Positions 11,198 to 22,610 of a stretch of DNA of 64,000 nucleotides are shown one piece after another; within the stretch, counting starts at the first letter, position 1; the number at the start of each line of letters is the position of its first letter. Origin of the DNA: Monodelphis domestica (taxonomy: Eukaryota > Chordata > Mammalia > Didelphimorphia > Didelphidae); the NCBI RefSeq assembly GCF_027887165.1, contig NC_077227.1, forward strand, positions 77,210,488-77,274,487, in the 5' to 3' direction. The notes beneath the pieces are model-generated. The model did no database searches, was not told the origin of the DNA, and worked only from the letters and a program-made list of their open reading frames with translations. A program made the translations under genes and the position numbers.

Positions 11198-13160
11198 TCA
11201 TCTACGGTGTACCCTCATGTGGCTTTGGAGTCCAAAGGCTGAGGCGCACAGTTTGTGGCACATGGGGCATGGGACGCCAGTTGTTACGGGAGGTGCGGTT
11301 GTGGCCTGGTGTCGGCCTTCACGCGCAGCGGCAAGACGTCAATGTCACTCATCATCAAAGGTGATGGCGGCATGGTGAATGTGCGTTCGCCAGCTGCTTC
11401 GGTCAGAGGCAGCGAGTTCTAGTTGCTTTGGTGTAATACCAGCCCACCTCAAGTTGGACTTTAGCTGATCCTTGAATCTTTTCTTTGGTCAGCCTTGTTT
11501 CCTGAGTCCAGCTGACAGTTTACCATAGAATACCTGTCTTGGTATTCGCTGTGGGTCCATGCGGATGACATGTCCAAACCATCGTAGCTGGGTTTTGAGG
11601 ACTTCAATGCTGGTGGAGTTGGCTCTGTCGAGGACTTCCTGGTTGGTGATTAGGTCCTGCCATCGGATCCTCATGATTGACTGGAGGGAGCATTGGTGGA
11701 ATTGCTCCAGCTGTTTCATGTGCTTCCGGTACAGTGTCCATGTTTCACAACTGTACAGGAGCGAGCTGAGGACCACTGCGTCGTACACTTTGAGCTTCGT
11801 CGCAGTGCTTACACCTCTGTGTTGGAGGACTTTGCAGCGCAGCCGCCCAAGTGCCTGGCTGGCCTTTTGGATCCTGGCATTAATCTCATGGTCTAGGGAC
11901 CCGTCATTGGCGATGGTGCTGCCCAGGTACTTGAAAGTGTTGACGTTAGAAAGCTGCTTGCCATCGATTGTAATGCACGGCTGGTTCGTTGGCCTCCCTG
12001 GTGCAGGTTGGAACAGCACCTCTGTTTTGCTGAGGCTGATAGTCAGGCCAAACAGTTTTGTTGCGGTGGAGAACCTGTCCACAATGGTTTGGAGATGATT
12101 TTCTTGGTGGGCCATGAGAGCACAGTCATCTGCGAAGAGAGCTTCCAGGATGAGTCTCTCTGTTGTCTTTGTTTTTGCAGTCAGGCGGCGAAGGTCAAAT
12201 AGTGAGCCATCCAGTCGGTATTTAATGTAGACGCCCAGGTCTAGATCCATCACAGCATGTCGTAATACTTGGGTGAAAAATAGGTTGAATAGTACCGGAG
12301 CAAGGACACAGCCTTGTTTCCCGCCATTGGAGATGTTGAAGCAATCGAAAGTCTCTCCACCAGATAGGACTTCCCCTGTCATGTCGACATGAAAGAGCTG
12401 GATCAGTTTGACAAATTTTGCTGGGCAACCGAGCTTACTGAGGATCACCCACAATGCGTCCCTGTTCACTATGTTGAATGCCTTTGTCAGGTCTATGAAG
12501 ACAATGTAGAGACTCAGGTTCTGCTCAAGGCATTTTTCCTGCATTTGCTTCACCGTAAAGACCATGTTGATGGTGCGGTCGGAAGCCACATTGTGATTCA
12601 GGCAGGTTCTGCTCTGAAACAGATGACAGGAGTCTGTTGAGTATAACACGGACGAGGATCTTTCCGGCAGTGGAGAGTAGTGAGATGCCTCTGTAGTTGT
12701 CACAGGCTGCTCGTGAGCCTTTGTTCTTGTATAGGGCTATGATGGAGGCATCTCTGAGTTCTGGGGGCATGTCTTCCTCTTCCCATATGCTGGTCAGTAC
12801 TATGTGGAATGCCTGGAGTGCCTTTCCTTTAAAGGCCTTGTACACCTCAATTGGGATCCCATCTTTACCGGGTGGCTTGCCTGCACTCATTTGTTTGATG
12901 GCTTTTTGGACTTCCTCTATTGAAGGAGGGACATCAAGTTGTTCAATGGAGGGGTTTTGGTGGATCTGGTCAAGGGTGCTTTGGTCGACTGAAGAGGGTC
13001 GGTTGAGAAGCTGACTGAAGTGTTCTTTCCACCTGTTGCTGATGCCTTTTTTATCTTTTATGAGAGTGTCACCGTCAGAGGATAGCAAGGGAGTGGTGGT
13101 GGGTTTTGATGGCCCATAGACAGTCTTGAGGGCACTGAAAAATTGTTTATAGTTTTTCAT
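11198..13160 (-). pseudogene. LINE reverse transcriptase and C-terminal zinc finger region
   Basis: Encodes the reverse transcriptase of the LINE. Visible motifs: GKPPGKDGIP (near 12880), LTKAFNIVNR (near 12490), GGKQGCVLAPVLFNLFF (near 12310), the catalytic FADD (near 12120), and KYLGS (near 11930). The 404-codon stretch 11489-12703 is open. The upstream part (12525-13160) is open in another frame, so one frameshift lies near 12575. Stops at 11486-11488, 11345-11347 and 11339-11341 are TGA; the first may replace CGA (arginine), and the two after 'FDDE' fit arginine codons. The chain ends with a finger of form C-x2-C-x12-H-x3-H at about 11207-11270 and a stop at 11198-11200. Confidence 0.9.
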
Positions 13161-13202
13161 ATCAGCAAACCACTAGATTTCTTCTGCCTTTTTTTCCCAT
13201 CA

Positions 13203-14414
13203 TCAGTCTTGCATCTTCCTGATCTCACGCTGTGCCGTGGCTTGGAGAGACTTGAATCTGTCCTTTTTAGGAGCAGAGTTTGGGTTATTTTGCCACTCCA
13301 TAAAGGCTTTGTTCTTCTTGCTCAATAGGTCTTCAATAGCAGTGTTGTTCTCATTGAACCAGTCCTGGTGGTTGCGTTGTTTTGGGCCTAGGACTGCCTT
13401 TGACGTTTCCTTCACTGCATCTCTGAACTGGTTCCATTTCTTGGTTGAGCTTCCAGTGAGTGGTCCCTTGGCAGACAGCTTGTTGTCCAGGCAGGACTGG
13501 AATGTTTGCAAATAAGATGGATCTCTAAGATGACTCACGTTGTAAAATGCACGAACTGTCTGGGCGTGTTTTGGATGGCGAGGCACAATGCGCATTTGAA
13601 GAGTCGCTCTAACCAATCGGTGGTCTGTCCAGCATTCAGCTCCTCTCATGGCTCTGGTGATCTTTACATCCTGGATGTCTCGCCGGCGTACAATGATGTA
13701 GTCAATGAGATGCCACTGTTTTGATCTTGGGTGCATCCACGTTGTTTTATATTTGCTGAGTAGCAGTAGGCCATTGTTGTTCATTTTACCCACGCTGTGT
13801 TTGCCAAGCACTCCTTTCCATCTTTCATGGTCCTGGCCAACGCGGACGTTGAAGTCTCCCAGTAGTATCAGCTTGTCATTTGTGGGCACTGAGTGCAGGA
13901 CGGCACTCAGGTCAGAGTAGAACTGCTTGATGGTCTCCTCTGTGCTGGTCAGTGTTGGGGCATATGTGCTGCTGATTGTGGCATACCGGTCTTTGCTGAG
14001 AGGCAAACAGATCTTCATGAGCCTCTCGCTGATGCCCACAGGCAAGTCTGGCAGCTGTTTGAGCAAACTGGCCTTGATGGCCAGGCCAAAACCGTGGACT
14101 CTGTCTTCATTTGAGGCTCTACCTTTCCAGAAGAAGGTGTATCCAGTGGTGGGTTCGCTGAGTGATCCCTCTTCTGGTAAGCGTGTTTCACTTAAGGCTG
14201 CGATGTCGATGTTATATCGCGCCAGTTCTTTACCGATTAGAGCTGTTCTCTCAGGTCTTGGGGTATTCTCTCTATCAAGTAATGTTCTGATGTTCCATGC
14301 TCCTAGTAGGAGTTTCTTTGTATTTTTTCTTTTATTTTGACCACTTAAAGGGGATGACCCGCCAGCCGCGGTGTGCTGACCGGGTGTTTGTAGGGCAGGC
14401 AATGTTTGGGACAC
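13203..14414 (-). pseudogene. LINE APE-type endonuclease
   Basis: An open frame of about 400 codons. Motifs of the apurinic/apyrimidinic-type endonuclease appear in order: WNIRTL (asparagine of the active site), SETRL (glutamate), YAPT, LGDFN (Asp and Asn) and TDHRLV (Asp-His pair). Two stops separate it from the same-frame continuation: TGA at 13203-13205 and TAG near 13174, the latter probably a former CAG. The same frame is also open upstream at 14457-14753 but without recognisable domains, so the true start is unclear; the frame here opens at GTG, not ATG. The domain would nick target DNA at integration. Confidence 0.9.
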
Positions 14415-15166
14415 CTTTTCTAGTTCCCTCTCTTGATTAGGGTGAGCAGTGCTGTCCTAGAGAGGGCTGCTCAGTTGCCCAGGATGCTGCCGAGCATCCA
14501 TGCTGCCCACAGGGCCGAGCGACCACTGGTCCGTGGGCTGCCTACGTGCAGGATTGTGACTACAACTGCCAATGGTCACCTCCACCTGTTGCGTCATCAC
14601 TCCCCCATCGTCGCAGGTCTTGAAGAGGTGGACGGGGTTAGGATAGATGAGTGTACACAAAGATACTTGTGCGTGAAGGAGATTTAAGTGGAAAAGTCGA
14701 TGCACAGAGACAGTCCCACTCTCTTGGCGTTGGAAGCCTGGGTCCAGTGGCACGAAAAATTGTTACACCTGGAGACTTCCTCAGCTGCATTGGATGGCCG
14801 TGTTGTCTTTTGTGCTCCAACACACCCTAAGCACTCCACAGTGCTTCGCTGCATCACCATCTCAGCCGTTGAACCTTCTTATTGGTTTCTTCCATCTGTT
14901 CAGCCAAAGCATTCTTCACATGCTGGGTGAGCAAAGCCCTGGTTCACCAGGGCTCAATGACCCGATGGCTACCCTCACAAGGTTTGGCCGGCCTGTCGAA
15001 GCCATTGCCCGGGGTGTGGCCGCTGCCCCATGCTAGCAGCTACTGGGAGCCACAAGTGAGAACTGGGTGTCAGGTGGGGGTCAGAGGCTGGAGAGCTGCC
15101 CTAGGAGGGCACGACAAGCCCTCCATACCAGAGATACTACTCCTCCCTGAGCACCCCATACACCCC

Positions 15167-15185
15167 TATATGTGAGTATACATAG
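15167..15185. repeat. Target-site duplication, right copy
   Basis: 'tatatgtgagtatacatag' against the left copy 'tatatgtgagtacatag': 12 identical leading bases, then TA extra, then 'catag'. Confidence 0.8.
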
Positions 15186-15619
15186 AATAAATATAAAAAA
15201 AAACAAAATAAATTCAAGACAGTTAGGAAAGCTACTAGCAAGGTTCAGGAAAGTCTTAAATAACCATTTTGAATGAAGTTGACTTTAACTCAGCATAGTA
15301 AATCTTTTAAAAAGTAGGCATTGAGTCACATGTTGCAGAGAGGTCAGGAAGGATGAAAACTGAGAAAAGAACATTCAATTAATCAACGATCCTCTGAAGA
15401 TATTCTCAAGGAGTAACACTACAGAAGGTACAGGCAAGGTTAGATCATTTCTCTCAAAAGACCCTCTAGTAATTTACTGGGCTCATTCTACAACAAAACA
15501 TCATTTATATGAATGGAGTAGAAGATTGTTATTGTGTGGTAAGAAAGGATGAATAAGAAGATTCTGAGAACTATGAGAAGATTCTTAGGAACAGATGCAC
15601 AGCAAATAAAGTACGAATT
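15186..15619. other. AT-rich, no recognised feature
   Basis: Continues the pre-insertion sequence flanking the LINE. Possibly old repeat, not identified. Confidence 0.4.
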
Positions 15620-15800
15620 GGGTGCAGCTAGGTGGCTCAGCAGATTGAGAGCCAGGCTCAGAGATGGGAGGCCCTGGGTTCAAATCTGACCTCAGACACT
15701 GCCTAGTTGTGTGACCTTGGGCAAGTTATCTAACTCCCATTGCCTAGCTTTTCCCACTCTTCTACCTTAGAACGAATACATAGTATTGATTCCTAAATGG
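15620..15800 (+). repeat. WSINE1/MAR-like SINE
   Basis: Nearly complete: 'gcagctaggtggctcagcag', 'gggttcaaatctgacctcag', 'ttgcctagcttttcccactc', ending 'gattcctaaatggaagg', which runs into a purine microsatellite. Confidence 0.9.
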
Positions 15801-15814
15801 AAGGAAAGGAAAGG

Positions 15815-15864
<50 letters not shown>

Positions 15865-15925
15865 GGAAGGAAGGAAGGAAGGAAGGAAGGAAGGAAGGAA
15901 GGAAGGAAAAGAAAGAAAGAAAGAA
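15801..15925. repeat. (GA)n / (GGAA)n microsatellite at SINE tail
   Basis: About 18 GA units followed by about 15 GGAA/GAAA units. It has expanded from the 'ggaagg' end of the SINE. Confidence 0.95.
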
Positions 15926-16240
15926 CTAGGAGAACAATGACTACTAATATAAATGGAAACAACAGGAACAGGATGCTGAGTTCAGATTAAATGCAATGAC
16001 CATTGTGGTCTTGGAGAAGAGGTGATGAGAGACACTTCCCTTCACCCATTTGAGAGTTGGGAGATTGTAAGTATTGAATGCTGTATATAATCTCAGATAC
16101 AGTATCTGAAATAGTTCTTTGGCTTATGGTGACAGAGCAGGTGTTGGGAAGGGAATAATAGAGCAATAAATATCAATGAAATTTTATAAACTATTAAAAT
16201 TAAACATTAATAAATTAATAAAAAATCAAATATCTCTTCA
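15926..16240 (+). repeat. Possible decayed L1 3' end
   Basis: 'ctaggagaacaatgactactaatataaatggaaacaac' and 'ctgagttcagatt...ggtcttggagaagaggtgatga' resemble the L1 3' end also seen at 17840-18300. Weak. Confidence 0.4.
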
Positions 16241-16869
16241 GGCTTCTTGTGTCCTCCATTTATTCAAAGCTAGAAATAGAACTGTACAATACTGTAGCAA
16301 AGCAAAAGGTCCAGGAGACAATAAGCCACTCTGTCTTCCAACTCTGTCATAGCCCGCTCACTAATGTGCTATTCCCAGGCTGGCTGTCCCTTTTAAGAAG
16401 GATTGGGCCAGCTGCCAGGTGTTTTTCAAAGAACACATTCTGTCCTACAACCCCTACCAGAAACCCAAGCCCAGAAACTCTGGCCCCCTGTCCTCCACAT
16501 GCTCTGTGTTATTCACTACAAAATTAACTAAATAGGGCAGGTTTCAATGTGCCAAAATATGATGTAACTATATTTTTAATATAATACTCAAAGATTCATT
16601 CATTCTTCCAATAAGCATTTAATTCGCAGAGTACCACTATCTTCAGGAAACTGTGCTGGGTGCTGAGCTGAAAGAAACAAAGCATTTATAATATTTAATG
16701 CTTTGTTGATGTGTTGTCCAAGGATATCATGCTCATTAGTAAGCCATATAAACAAATACCAAATTATTGGCATGAATTTAAGCTTTAATGTATTTCCCAA
16801 TTCTATTCCCATTGTTACCACCCCAGCTAGAATGCTATCATGAGTAGTTCTTAAATGAATTGCGAATTA
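16241..16869. other. unassigned; small repeat scraps
   Basis: About 16590-16690 carries a decayed 'aagcatttaattcgc...tgctgggtgctgagc' repeat head. No coding signal. Confidence 0.4.
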
Positions 16870-17208
16870 TAAATAACAACAAGAAAAATTGCTTCAAATC
16901 CCTAATAATAAGAGAAATACAAATCAAAACAATCCAGAGATTTCAGCAAACACCCATGGCAACTGGCAAAGATGACAATAGATGAGAACAGTGAAATCGA
17001 TTGTAGAAAACCAGTATACAAATAGACCCTTGGTGAATGGGATTATGCTGAGAATGTGACTATACCAGGCATATTCCCCAAGAAAGTCAAAGATAGAAAA
17101 GAAAGATCTTATATATATTAAAATATTGATAGTAGCACTTTTTATAATAGCAAAGAACTAGAAACAAAATAGATCCTTATGGATTTGGGGTTGGTTAAAC
17201 AAAGAGTT

Positions 17209-17466
17209 TGAGGCAAGTAGGTAGCATAGTATAGAACGCTACTAGCCCTGGATTCAGGAAAACATCTCTTCATCAGTTCAAATCTGGCCTCAGACACTAG
17301 CCACCTGACCCTAGGAAAGTCACTTAACCCTGTTTGCCTCAGTTTCTTCATCTGTAAAATGAGCTGGAGAATGAAATGTTAAACCACTCTAGTATCTCTG
17401 CCAAGAAAACCCCAAATGAGGTCATGAAGAATTGAGAATAACTGAACAATGATTGAACAGCAACAA
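17209..17466 (+). repeat. MAR1-like SINE
   Basis: 'aggcaagtaggtagcatagt', 'gttcaaatctggcctcagac', 'gtttgcctcagtttcttcatctgtaaaatgagctgg', and the end 'aaaccccaaatgaggtcatg'. Complete but diverged. Confidence 0.85.
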
Positions 17467-18087
17467 TAACAGAATGAAATGAGAATGTATCAGACTGGTA
17501 CTACTATTATTATTAGTTATTGTTACTAGACTATTGGAAACATTGAATATGAAGACTAACATGTAAGATTAAAAATAATATCCAATAGCTTCAAGTATTA
17601 TATTTTATAAGATTTATTAATAATCACTCGAAGTAGAAGAAATAAAAAGACAAAAATAAAAGACTGAGTAAAGAAAAAATTTTCCCAGTCACATTCGCTG
17701 TAAAAGAGAGAGAGGGGCAGGTCACACACAAACTTTATCTCCAAAACATAAGGACACACATAAGGTGAGAACGAAAGTGGGATGCTGGGATTTAGAGTCC
17801 TGGGGAGCAGATCTAAATATACACAAGAAGTACTAGAAAATATATAAACTGATGCAAAAGGAAGTAAACAGAACCAAAAAAATTATACATAATGACTGAG
17901 CAATGTGAATAGAAAAAATAATAACAAAAATGAAGCCAAATGCCTAGGAACTGGAATCATTAAGGTTGATCCTGAAGAAGAGGGGAGAGAATAAATGTTC
18001 CTCACTTCTTAGCAGAGGTAGAAGACTATCAAACACTGAGTACATAGTTAGACCTGGTGTTAGACTCTATTAGTTTTGCTGAATACT

Positions 18088-18098
18088 CTCTCTCTGTT

Positions 18099-18136
<38 letters not shown>

Positions 18137-18225
18137 CATTTCTCTCTCTGTATCTCACTTTCTCTGTCTCTATCTGTCTGTCTGTCTCTCCCTCTGCCCA
18201 TCCCTCTCCATTTTTCCTCCTCTCA
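18088..18225. repeat. (TC)n / (TCTG)n microsatellite
   Basis: Includes eight uninterrupted TCTG/CTGT units near 18100-18127 and imperfect TC runs around them. Confidence 0.93.
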
Positions 18226-18469
18226 TTTGTTATAAGGGATGACTCTCTGGGACAGAGAGAGTGGGAGGGATGTACTTGGAAATGAAGATGATGTTAAAAA
18301 CAAATATGGCCATTGGAAGGGTATTTGAGTGTAGGAAGTCACCAAGATAAGGAGTAGAATAATAGAGCAGGCAGTTGACAATCTGTCCCTCTTGCTTAGC
18401 TGTCTGTCCCCCTTGATTTAGCTGTCCCTCATGTCTCGAATCCTGTCTCCCTTCTCATTTATATATCTC

Positions 18470-18745
18470 CTGGCTTCCCTGGTTTCCAAGACTCAATCAA
18501 ATTTTACCTTCTGTAAGAGGCCTTTCCTGGTCCTCCTTTCCTCCCTCCCTCCCTTCCCTCTGAGATTACCTCCCATTTTTACCATAAGTATATAATTGTT
18601 TGCATTTTCTGCCCCATTAAAATATGAGTTCCTTGAAGGCAGGAACCATATTTTCCCCTTTCTGTGTATCCCTAGGGCTTAGCACAGTGCCTGGCCCAGA
18701 GCAGGCGATTCATAAGAGCTTGTCGACTGATTAACTGACTCCCAT
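18470..18745 (+). repeat. L2 LINE 3' end
   Basis: 'gtaagaggcctttcctggtc', 'gttccttgaaggcaggaacc', 'gcttagcacagtgcctggcccagagcagg' and a final 'gactgattaactgac'. Confidence 0.85.
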
Positions 18746-20189
18746 TGTGGAAACTTCTTTCACCACTGCGAACGGTGACAATTCTCTGTGATTTATAGCC
18801 TCAGAGATTCTAAGGGCTGCTAAGAGGTTCAGTGATTTGCCCTAATCACATTTCTAGTATGTGTTCTTTATGACTAAGACTTTTGGAGGACTCTGTAATG
18901 CTAGTCATTGCAAAAAAAAAAAGCACAAGAACAATGAAACTGATTAAAAAATGATTTATTTTGTTATTCCTCGAGGAAACTCAGGTTTATACTGAGGTGA
19001 AGGAGAAGGTAAAGAGCTATGATTGCAAGGATTCTTGAAGCAGTGACTGCCAAGCACTTTCAAGAGCTATAATGGTTGATGGCTCTGCTTCAGCCCAATT
19101 TCAACTTTACTTCTAAACTAAAGACTTTCTAATTCTTGCTTAAGATGTGTCCCTGGCCCTTGTATATAACCAGTGCTTCCTTTTCTTGCTACAGCCACAT
19201 CACTTGCACTCTTCTCGGGCTGATCAGTGAAGACCCGAGTCATTTTTTTATTCACCAATGGAATGAAAAACGATTTTCTCGAGGACATTGAGCGTAAGTT
19301 GGAAGGGTAATTGATGACGATTTATATGTATGAAAAAGAAATTGCCTGAAATAGAAAAATGGGACTGTGAATGATGAAAACTGGAGGGGAACTCATCTGA
19401 GAGCATAATGGGAGAATGATCCCCCAAAGGGGAAAGAAAGGCAATGGTGGGGAAGATGCAGTGAGGCAGCCATTTCCTTGAGCTAGCCTCCAGGTGGCAT
19501 TACAGGTTCAGAAGAATGTCATTGCTCTTTGGGTGAAGGAGGGAAGAGGGCTTGATCTTGAGGTGAGTTAAAGGAAGGCAAGGCAGTGAGCCAATGGCCA
19601 TATGTGTTCATGGTAGGCTTCTAAATCATGAGTTTATAACTCATAGAGTAACTGATTGAAAGTTAATTATTTGTGTAAACATTCAATGAAGAAAAAGACT
19701 TTATTGATGGAAGAGGATGAGGCTGAACCAAGGATCGCTCCATGTTCCCTTGTGGTGTTATATCTCTCTAATTATACGTGATGATCTCTCACAATCAATC
19801 TCCAGGCTGTACTTAATGCATCCCCTGGGATGACATCCTGGGCAGTCAACCCCATCCTTCCCAGCTGGGTACAGCTCTATGCCCCATTAACTATGTAGCT
19901 CCCTTCTTCCTTAGATTCGGGCTACTGAAAGAAGCTTCTATTCTTCTCCATCTTAGAGGCAATTAAAATAAAACATCATTGAGAGCAGTCAGGTGGAAAA
20001 GTCCAATTTAGATATGATGTTAGTATTAGTATAAGGATTACTAAGTCAGTAGGAAACTCATGAGGGGCTGTGAGAGATTTCCAGGACATGAGGCTCAATA
20101 ATCAATATTTGCAGACAACATGAACAATTGAATTTGATTACATTAAATGCTCAGTTAGAAAGATCACAGTCTAATTATTACTCATAGCT
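18746..20189. other. no recognised feature
   Basis: Unique-looking DNA of 1.4 kb. There is no open frame with a domain and no splice-flanked exon that I could see. Old repeats too decayed to recognise are possible. Confidence 0.4.
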
Positions 20190-20400
20190 GACATGAGATA
20201 GAGAAGCAATATGGAGTAGGGGAATGACCACTGGATGTGGGATCAAAGAATTTGAGTTTGAAATTTGGTCCTACTGCTTGCTGTATGACTTTGAGCAAGT
20301 GGCTTGCCCTCTCTGGGCCATAGTTTTCTCATTAATTCAAATTAAGAAGTTGGACCAAATGATCCCTAATATGCCTTCAAATCCTATATCCTAGCACTTT
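20190..20400 (+). repeat. MIR
   Basis: 'gactttgagcaagtggcttgccctctctgggcc' and 'agttttctcatta' mark the MIR core. The 3' part ends at 'aatgatccctaatatgccttc'. Confidence 0.7.
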
Positions 20401-20454
20401 CTAAATTAATTTAAAAATTAACCCATTATTTTGGACTTTTCCCACTAGTAAGTT

Positions 20455-21345
20455 GAACACATGCAAAAGACTAGGGCTTAAAATCAAAACAACTCTGAGG
20501 TACCACCTCACACCAAGCAGATTGGCCAATATGAAAGCAAAGAAAAGTAATAAATTTTGGAGGGGATGGGGCAAAATTGGGACATTAATGCATTGCTGGT
20601 AGAGTTGTGGATTGATCCAACCATTATGGAAGGCAATTTGGAACTATGCCCAAATGGTGCTAAAAGACTGTCTGCCCTTTGATCCAACTATAGCACTGCT
20701 GGGTTTGTACCCCAAAGAGATAATAAGGGAAAAGACTTGTACAAGAATATTCATAGCTGCACTCTTTGTGGTGGCCAAAAATTGGAAAATGAGGGGATGC
20801 CCTTCAATTGGGGAATGGCTGAACAAATGGTGGTATATGTTGGTGATGGAGTACTATTGTGCTCAAAGGAATAATGAACTGGAGGAATTCCATGTGAACT
20901 GGAAGGACCTCCAGGAAGTGATGCAGAGTGAGAGGAGCAGAACCAGGAGAACACTGTACACAGAGACTGATACACTGTGGTACAATCGAATGTAATGGAC
21001 TTCTCTACTAGCAGCAATGCAATGATCCAGGACAATTCTGAGGGACTTAGGAGAAGGCATGCTATCCACATTCAGAGGAAGAACTGTGGGAGCAGAAATA
21101 CTGAAGAAAAACAACTGCTTGATCACAAGGGGAAATAGGGATATGATTGGGGATATAGACCCTAAATGATCACTCTAGTGCAAATATGGAAATAGGTCTT
21201 GATCAAGGACACATGTAAAACCCAGTGGAATTGTGCATCAGCTATGGGAGGAGGATGAGGAGAGGGAAAGAACATGAATCTTGTAACCATGGGAAAATAT
21301 TCTAAATTAAATAATTAAATAAAATTTTCCAAATTAAAAAAAAAG
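20455..21345 (+). mobile_element. L1 LINE 3' end, 5'-truncated
   Basis: Covers the last part of L1 ORF2, the 3' UTR and the A-rich tail ('attaaataaaattttcc', then poly(A) near 21335). 5' truncation is typical of L1 copies. The 3' end recurs at 62755, so both belong to one subfamily or close ones. Confidence 0.93.
20612..20995 (+). pseudogene. L1 ORF2 protein C-terminal segment
   Basis: About 127 open codons that match the L1 ORF2p C-terminus: IQPLWKAIWNY, LPFDPTIALLGLYPKE, CTRIFIAALFVVAKNWK, WWYMLVMEYYCAQRNNE. The equivalent human segments (QPLWKTVWRF, FIAALFTIAKTWK, MEYYSAIKK) are well known. The stop after YNRM is probably near the native end. Endonuclease and reverse-transcriptase domains are absent. 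Confidence 0.92.
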
Positions 21346-21714
21346 TTATCTGGAAAAACCTAGAGTTTTCGAAGACTGATCTTGACCTGAGAAGTGATGC
21401 TCCAGAGATGCTTCTTCCCCATGGACTTGTTCCTCTCCTCAGAATTTTTCTTTGCTTGAAACTCATCCTCCATGCAACTCCCATGTTCATTGGTTTCCTG
21501 CCCCAGTCTGTGACGTCAGAGGTGGAAAACCAATCTGAAGCACCTGAGCGAGTCCTCACCTCTCCTGGTTAAATACTCAGCTCTCTTCAGCATTGCACAA
21601 GGAGCTAATTCTGTCCCAAAGAACTAGAGGAGTGACGTAGAATTTATTATAACTGGTCTGGAGGGTTCCTCTCACCTGGATCAATTATCCCTTCTATTAC
21701 TCCTTACTTAATCA
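21346..21714. other. unassigned; holds a perfect CRE octamer
   Basis: Unique-looking sequence with TGACGTCA at 21511-21518. No transcript evidence is visible. Confidence 0.4.
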
Positions 21715-21860
21715 GATGGTTAATAAACATTTATTAAGCATTTATTATATGCCAGGCACTGTATGCACTGAGCACTAGGAATACAAAGAGAGACAAAAGA
21801 TAGTTTCTGCCTCCAAGGAGTTTACAGTCTAATGGAAAGAAGATTCACAAAATCAAGCTG
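21715..21860 (+). repeat. Old interspersed repeat ('gccaggcactgt' family)
   Basis: 'taagcatttattatatgccaggcactgta', 'ctccaaggagtttacagtctaatgg'. Same family as 4660 and 31285. Confidence 0.65.
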
Positions 21861-22009
21861 AAAAGAAGAGGTTGTTGGGGAGGGGGAAGAATACTGGCAG
21901 TGAAGACATGGATTGCCCTCCTTAAATGGGAGCCTGAAGATCACTTTCAGTGGCAAGCTGGGACCCTCGATACCTTCCCCCTTCCTAGTTTAAAAATAAT
22001 AAAAATAAA

Positions 22010-22240
22010 AATAATGGCACCTACTACATGCCAAGTACTTTATAATTTTTATCTCATTTTATCCTTAGGACAACCCTAAGGAGGTAGGTGCTAATATTAA
22101 ACCCATTTTACATATGAGGAAACTAAGGTTAAGTGATTTGCCCAGGGTCACACAGCTAGTGTCTAAGTGGGAATTTGAACTCAGGGTTTCCTCACTCCAG
22201 ATTGCTCTATCTAATATACCCAGTGCTCTGTACTATACGA
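22010..22240 (-). repeat. MIR
   Basis: Antisense MIR: 'cctactacatgccaagtactt', 'cattttacatatgaggaaact', 'agtgatttgcccagggtcacacagctag', 'aatttgaactcagg'. Confidence 0.88.
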
Positions 22241-22369
22241 CCTTGATGGCTGTACCATGGATGCTCCTATCAATCCAGGCTTTGCCTTCTTCCTTTTAAT
22301 ATCCTCTCCCACACTTCAAGTACTTAAAATGAAGGACTTTCTCTTAGTTGAGGGAATATGAATAAGCCA

Positions 22370-22610
22370 CAGCAGCTAGGTGGGTAGCCTTGGATGAGTG
22401 CTGGGCCTTGAGTCAGGGAGATCTGAGTTTAAATTTGACCTCAGGCACTTACTAGCTGTGTAACTCTGGGCAAGTCGCTTAGCCCTCTTTGCCTTGTTTT
22501 CCTCCTCAGTAAAATGAGCCGGAGAAGGGCATGGCAAACCACTCCTGTATCTTCGCCACGAAAATTCCAGATGGGTCATGAAGAGTTAGACACAACTGAA
22601 ACAGCTGAAT
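22370..22610 (+). repeat. MAR1-like SINE
   Basis: From 'cagctaggtgggtagccttgg' through 'gagtttaaatttgacctcagg' and 'aaaatgagccggagaagggcatggcaaaccactcc' to 'atgggtcatgaagagttagac'. Complete. Confidence 0.88.

Larger units (their letters stand above)
11155..15166 (-). mobile_element. Nearly full-length RTE-like non-LTR retrotransposon (LINE)
   Basis: A 4.0-kb element on the - strand bounded by a target duplication of about 17 bp. From its 5' end (15166): about 750 bases of leader, an APE-type endonuclease, a reverse transcriptase, a C-terminal C2H2 finger, and a short 3' end near 11155. The reading frame of about 1,070 codons has five in-frame stops and one frameshift, so the copy is dead but little decayed. 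It is far richer in CpG than flanking DNA, which fits a young or recently arrived copy. The layout and 'WNIRTL' start resemble RTE-clade elements such as those behind CFDP2-like proteins. Clade placement (RTE, RTEX or a relative) is inference. Confidence 0.9.
16870..18330 (+). mobile_element. Old L1 LINE 3' region, interrupted
   Basis: Begins 'aaatccctaataataagagaaatacaaatcaaaac', the L1 ORF2 3' part that also opens the copy at 20455. It continues through 'gatgcaaaaggaagtaaacagaacc' and 'agaagaggggagagaataa' to the 'gttataagggatgactctctggga' 3' end. It is broken by a MAR1-like SINE (17209-17466) and a CT/TCTG microsatellite (18088-18225). No long frame remains. Confidence 0.65.

Noticed and set aside
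11559-12098. 179-codon + strand frame.
   Set aside because: Antisense shadow of the LINE reverse-transcriptase region.
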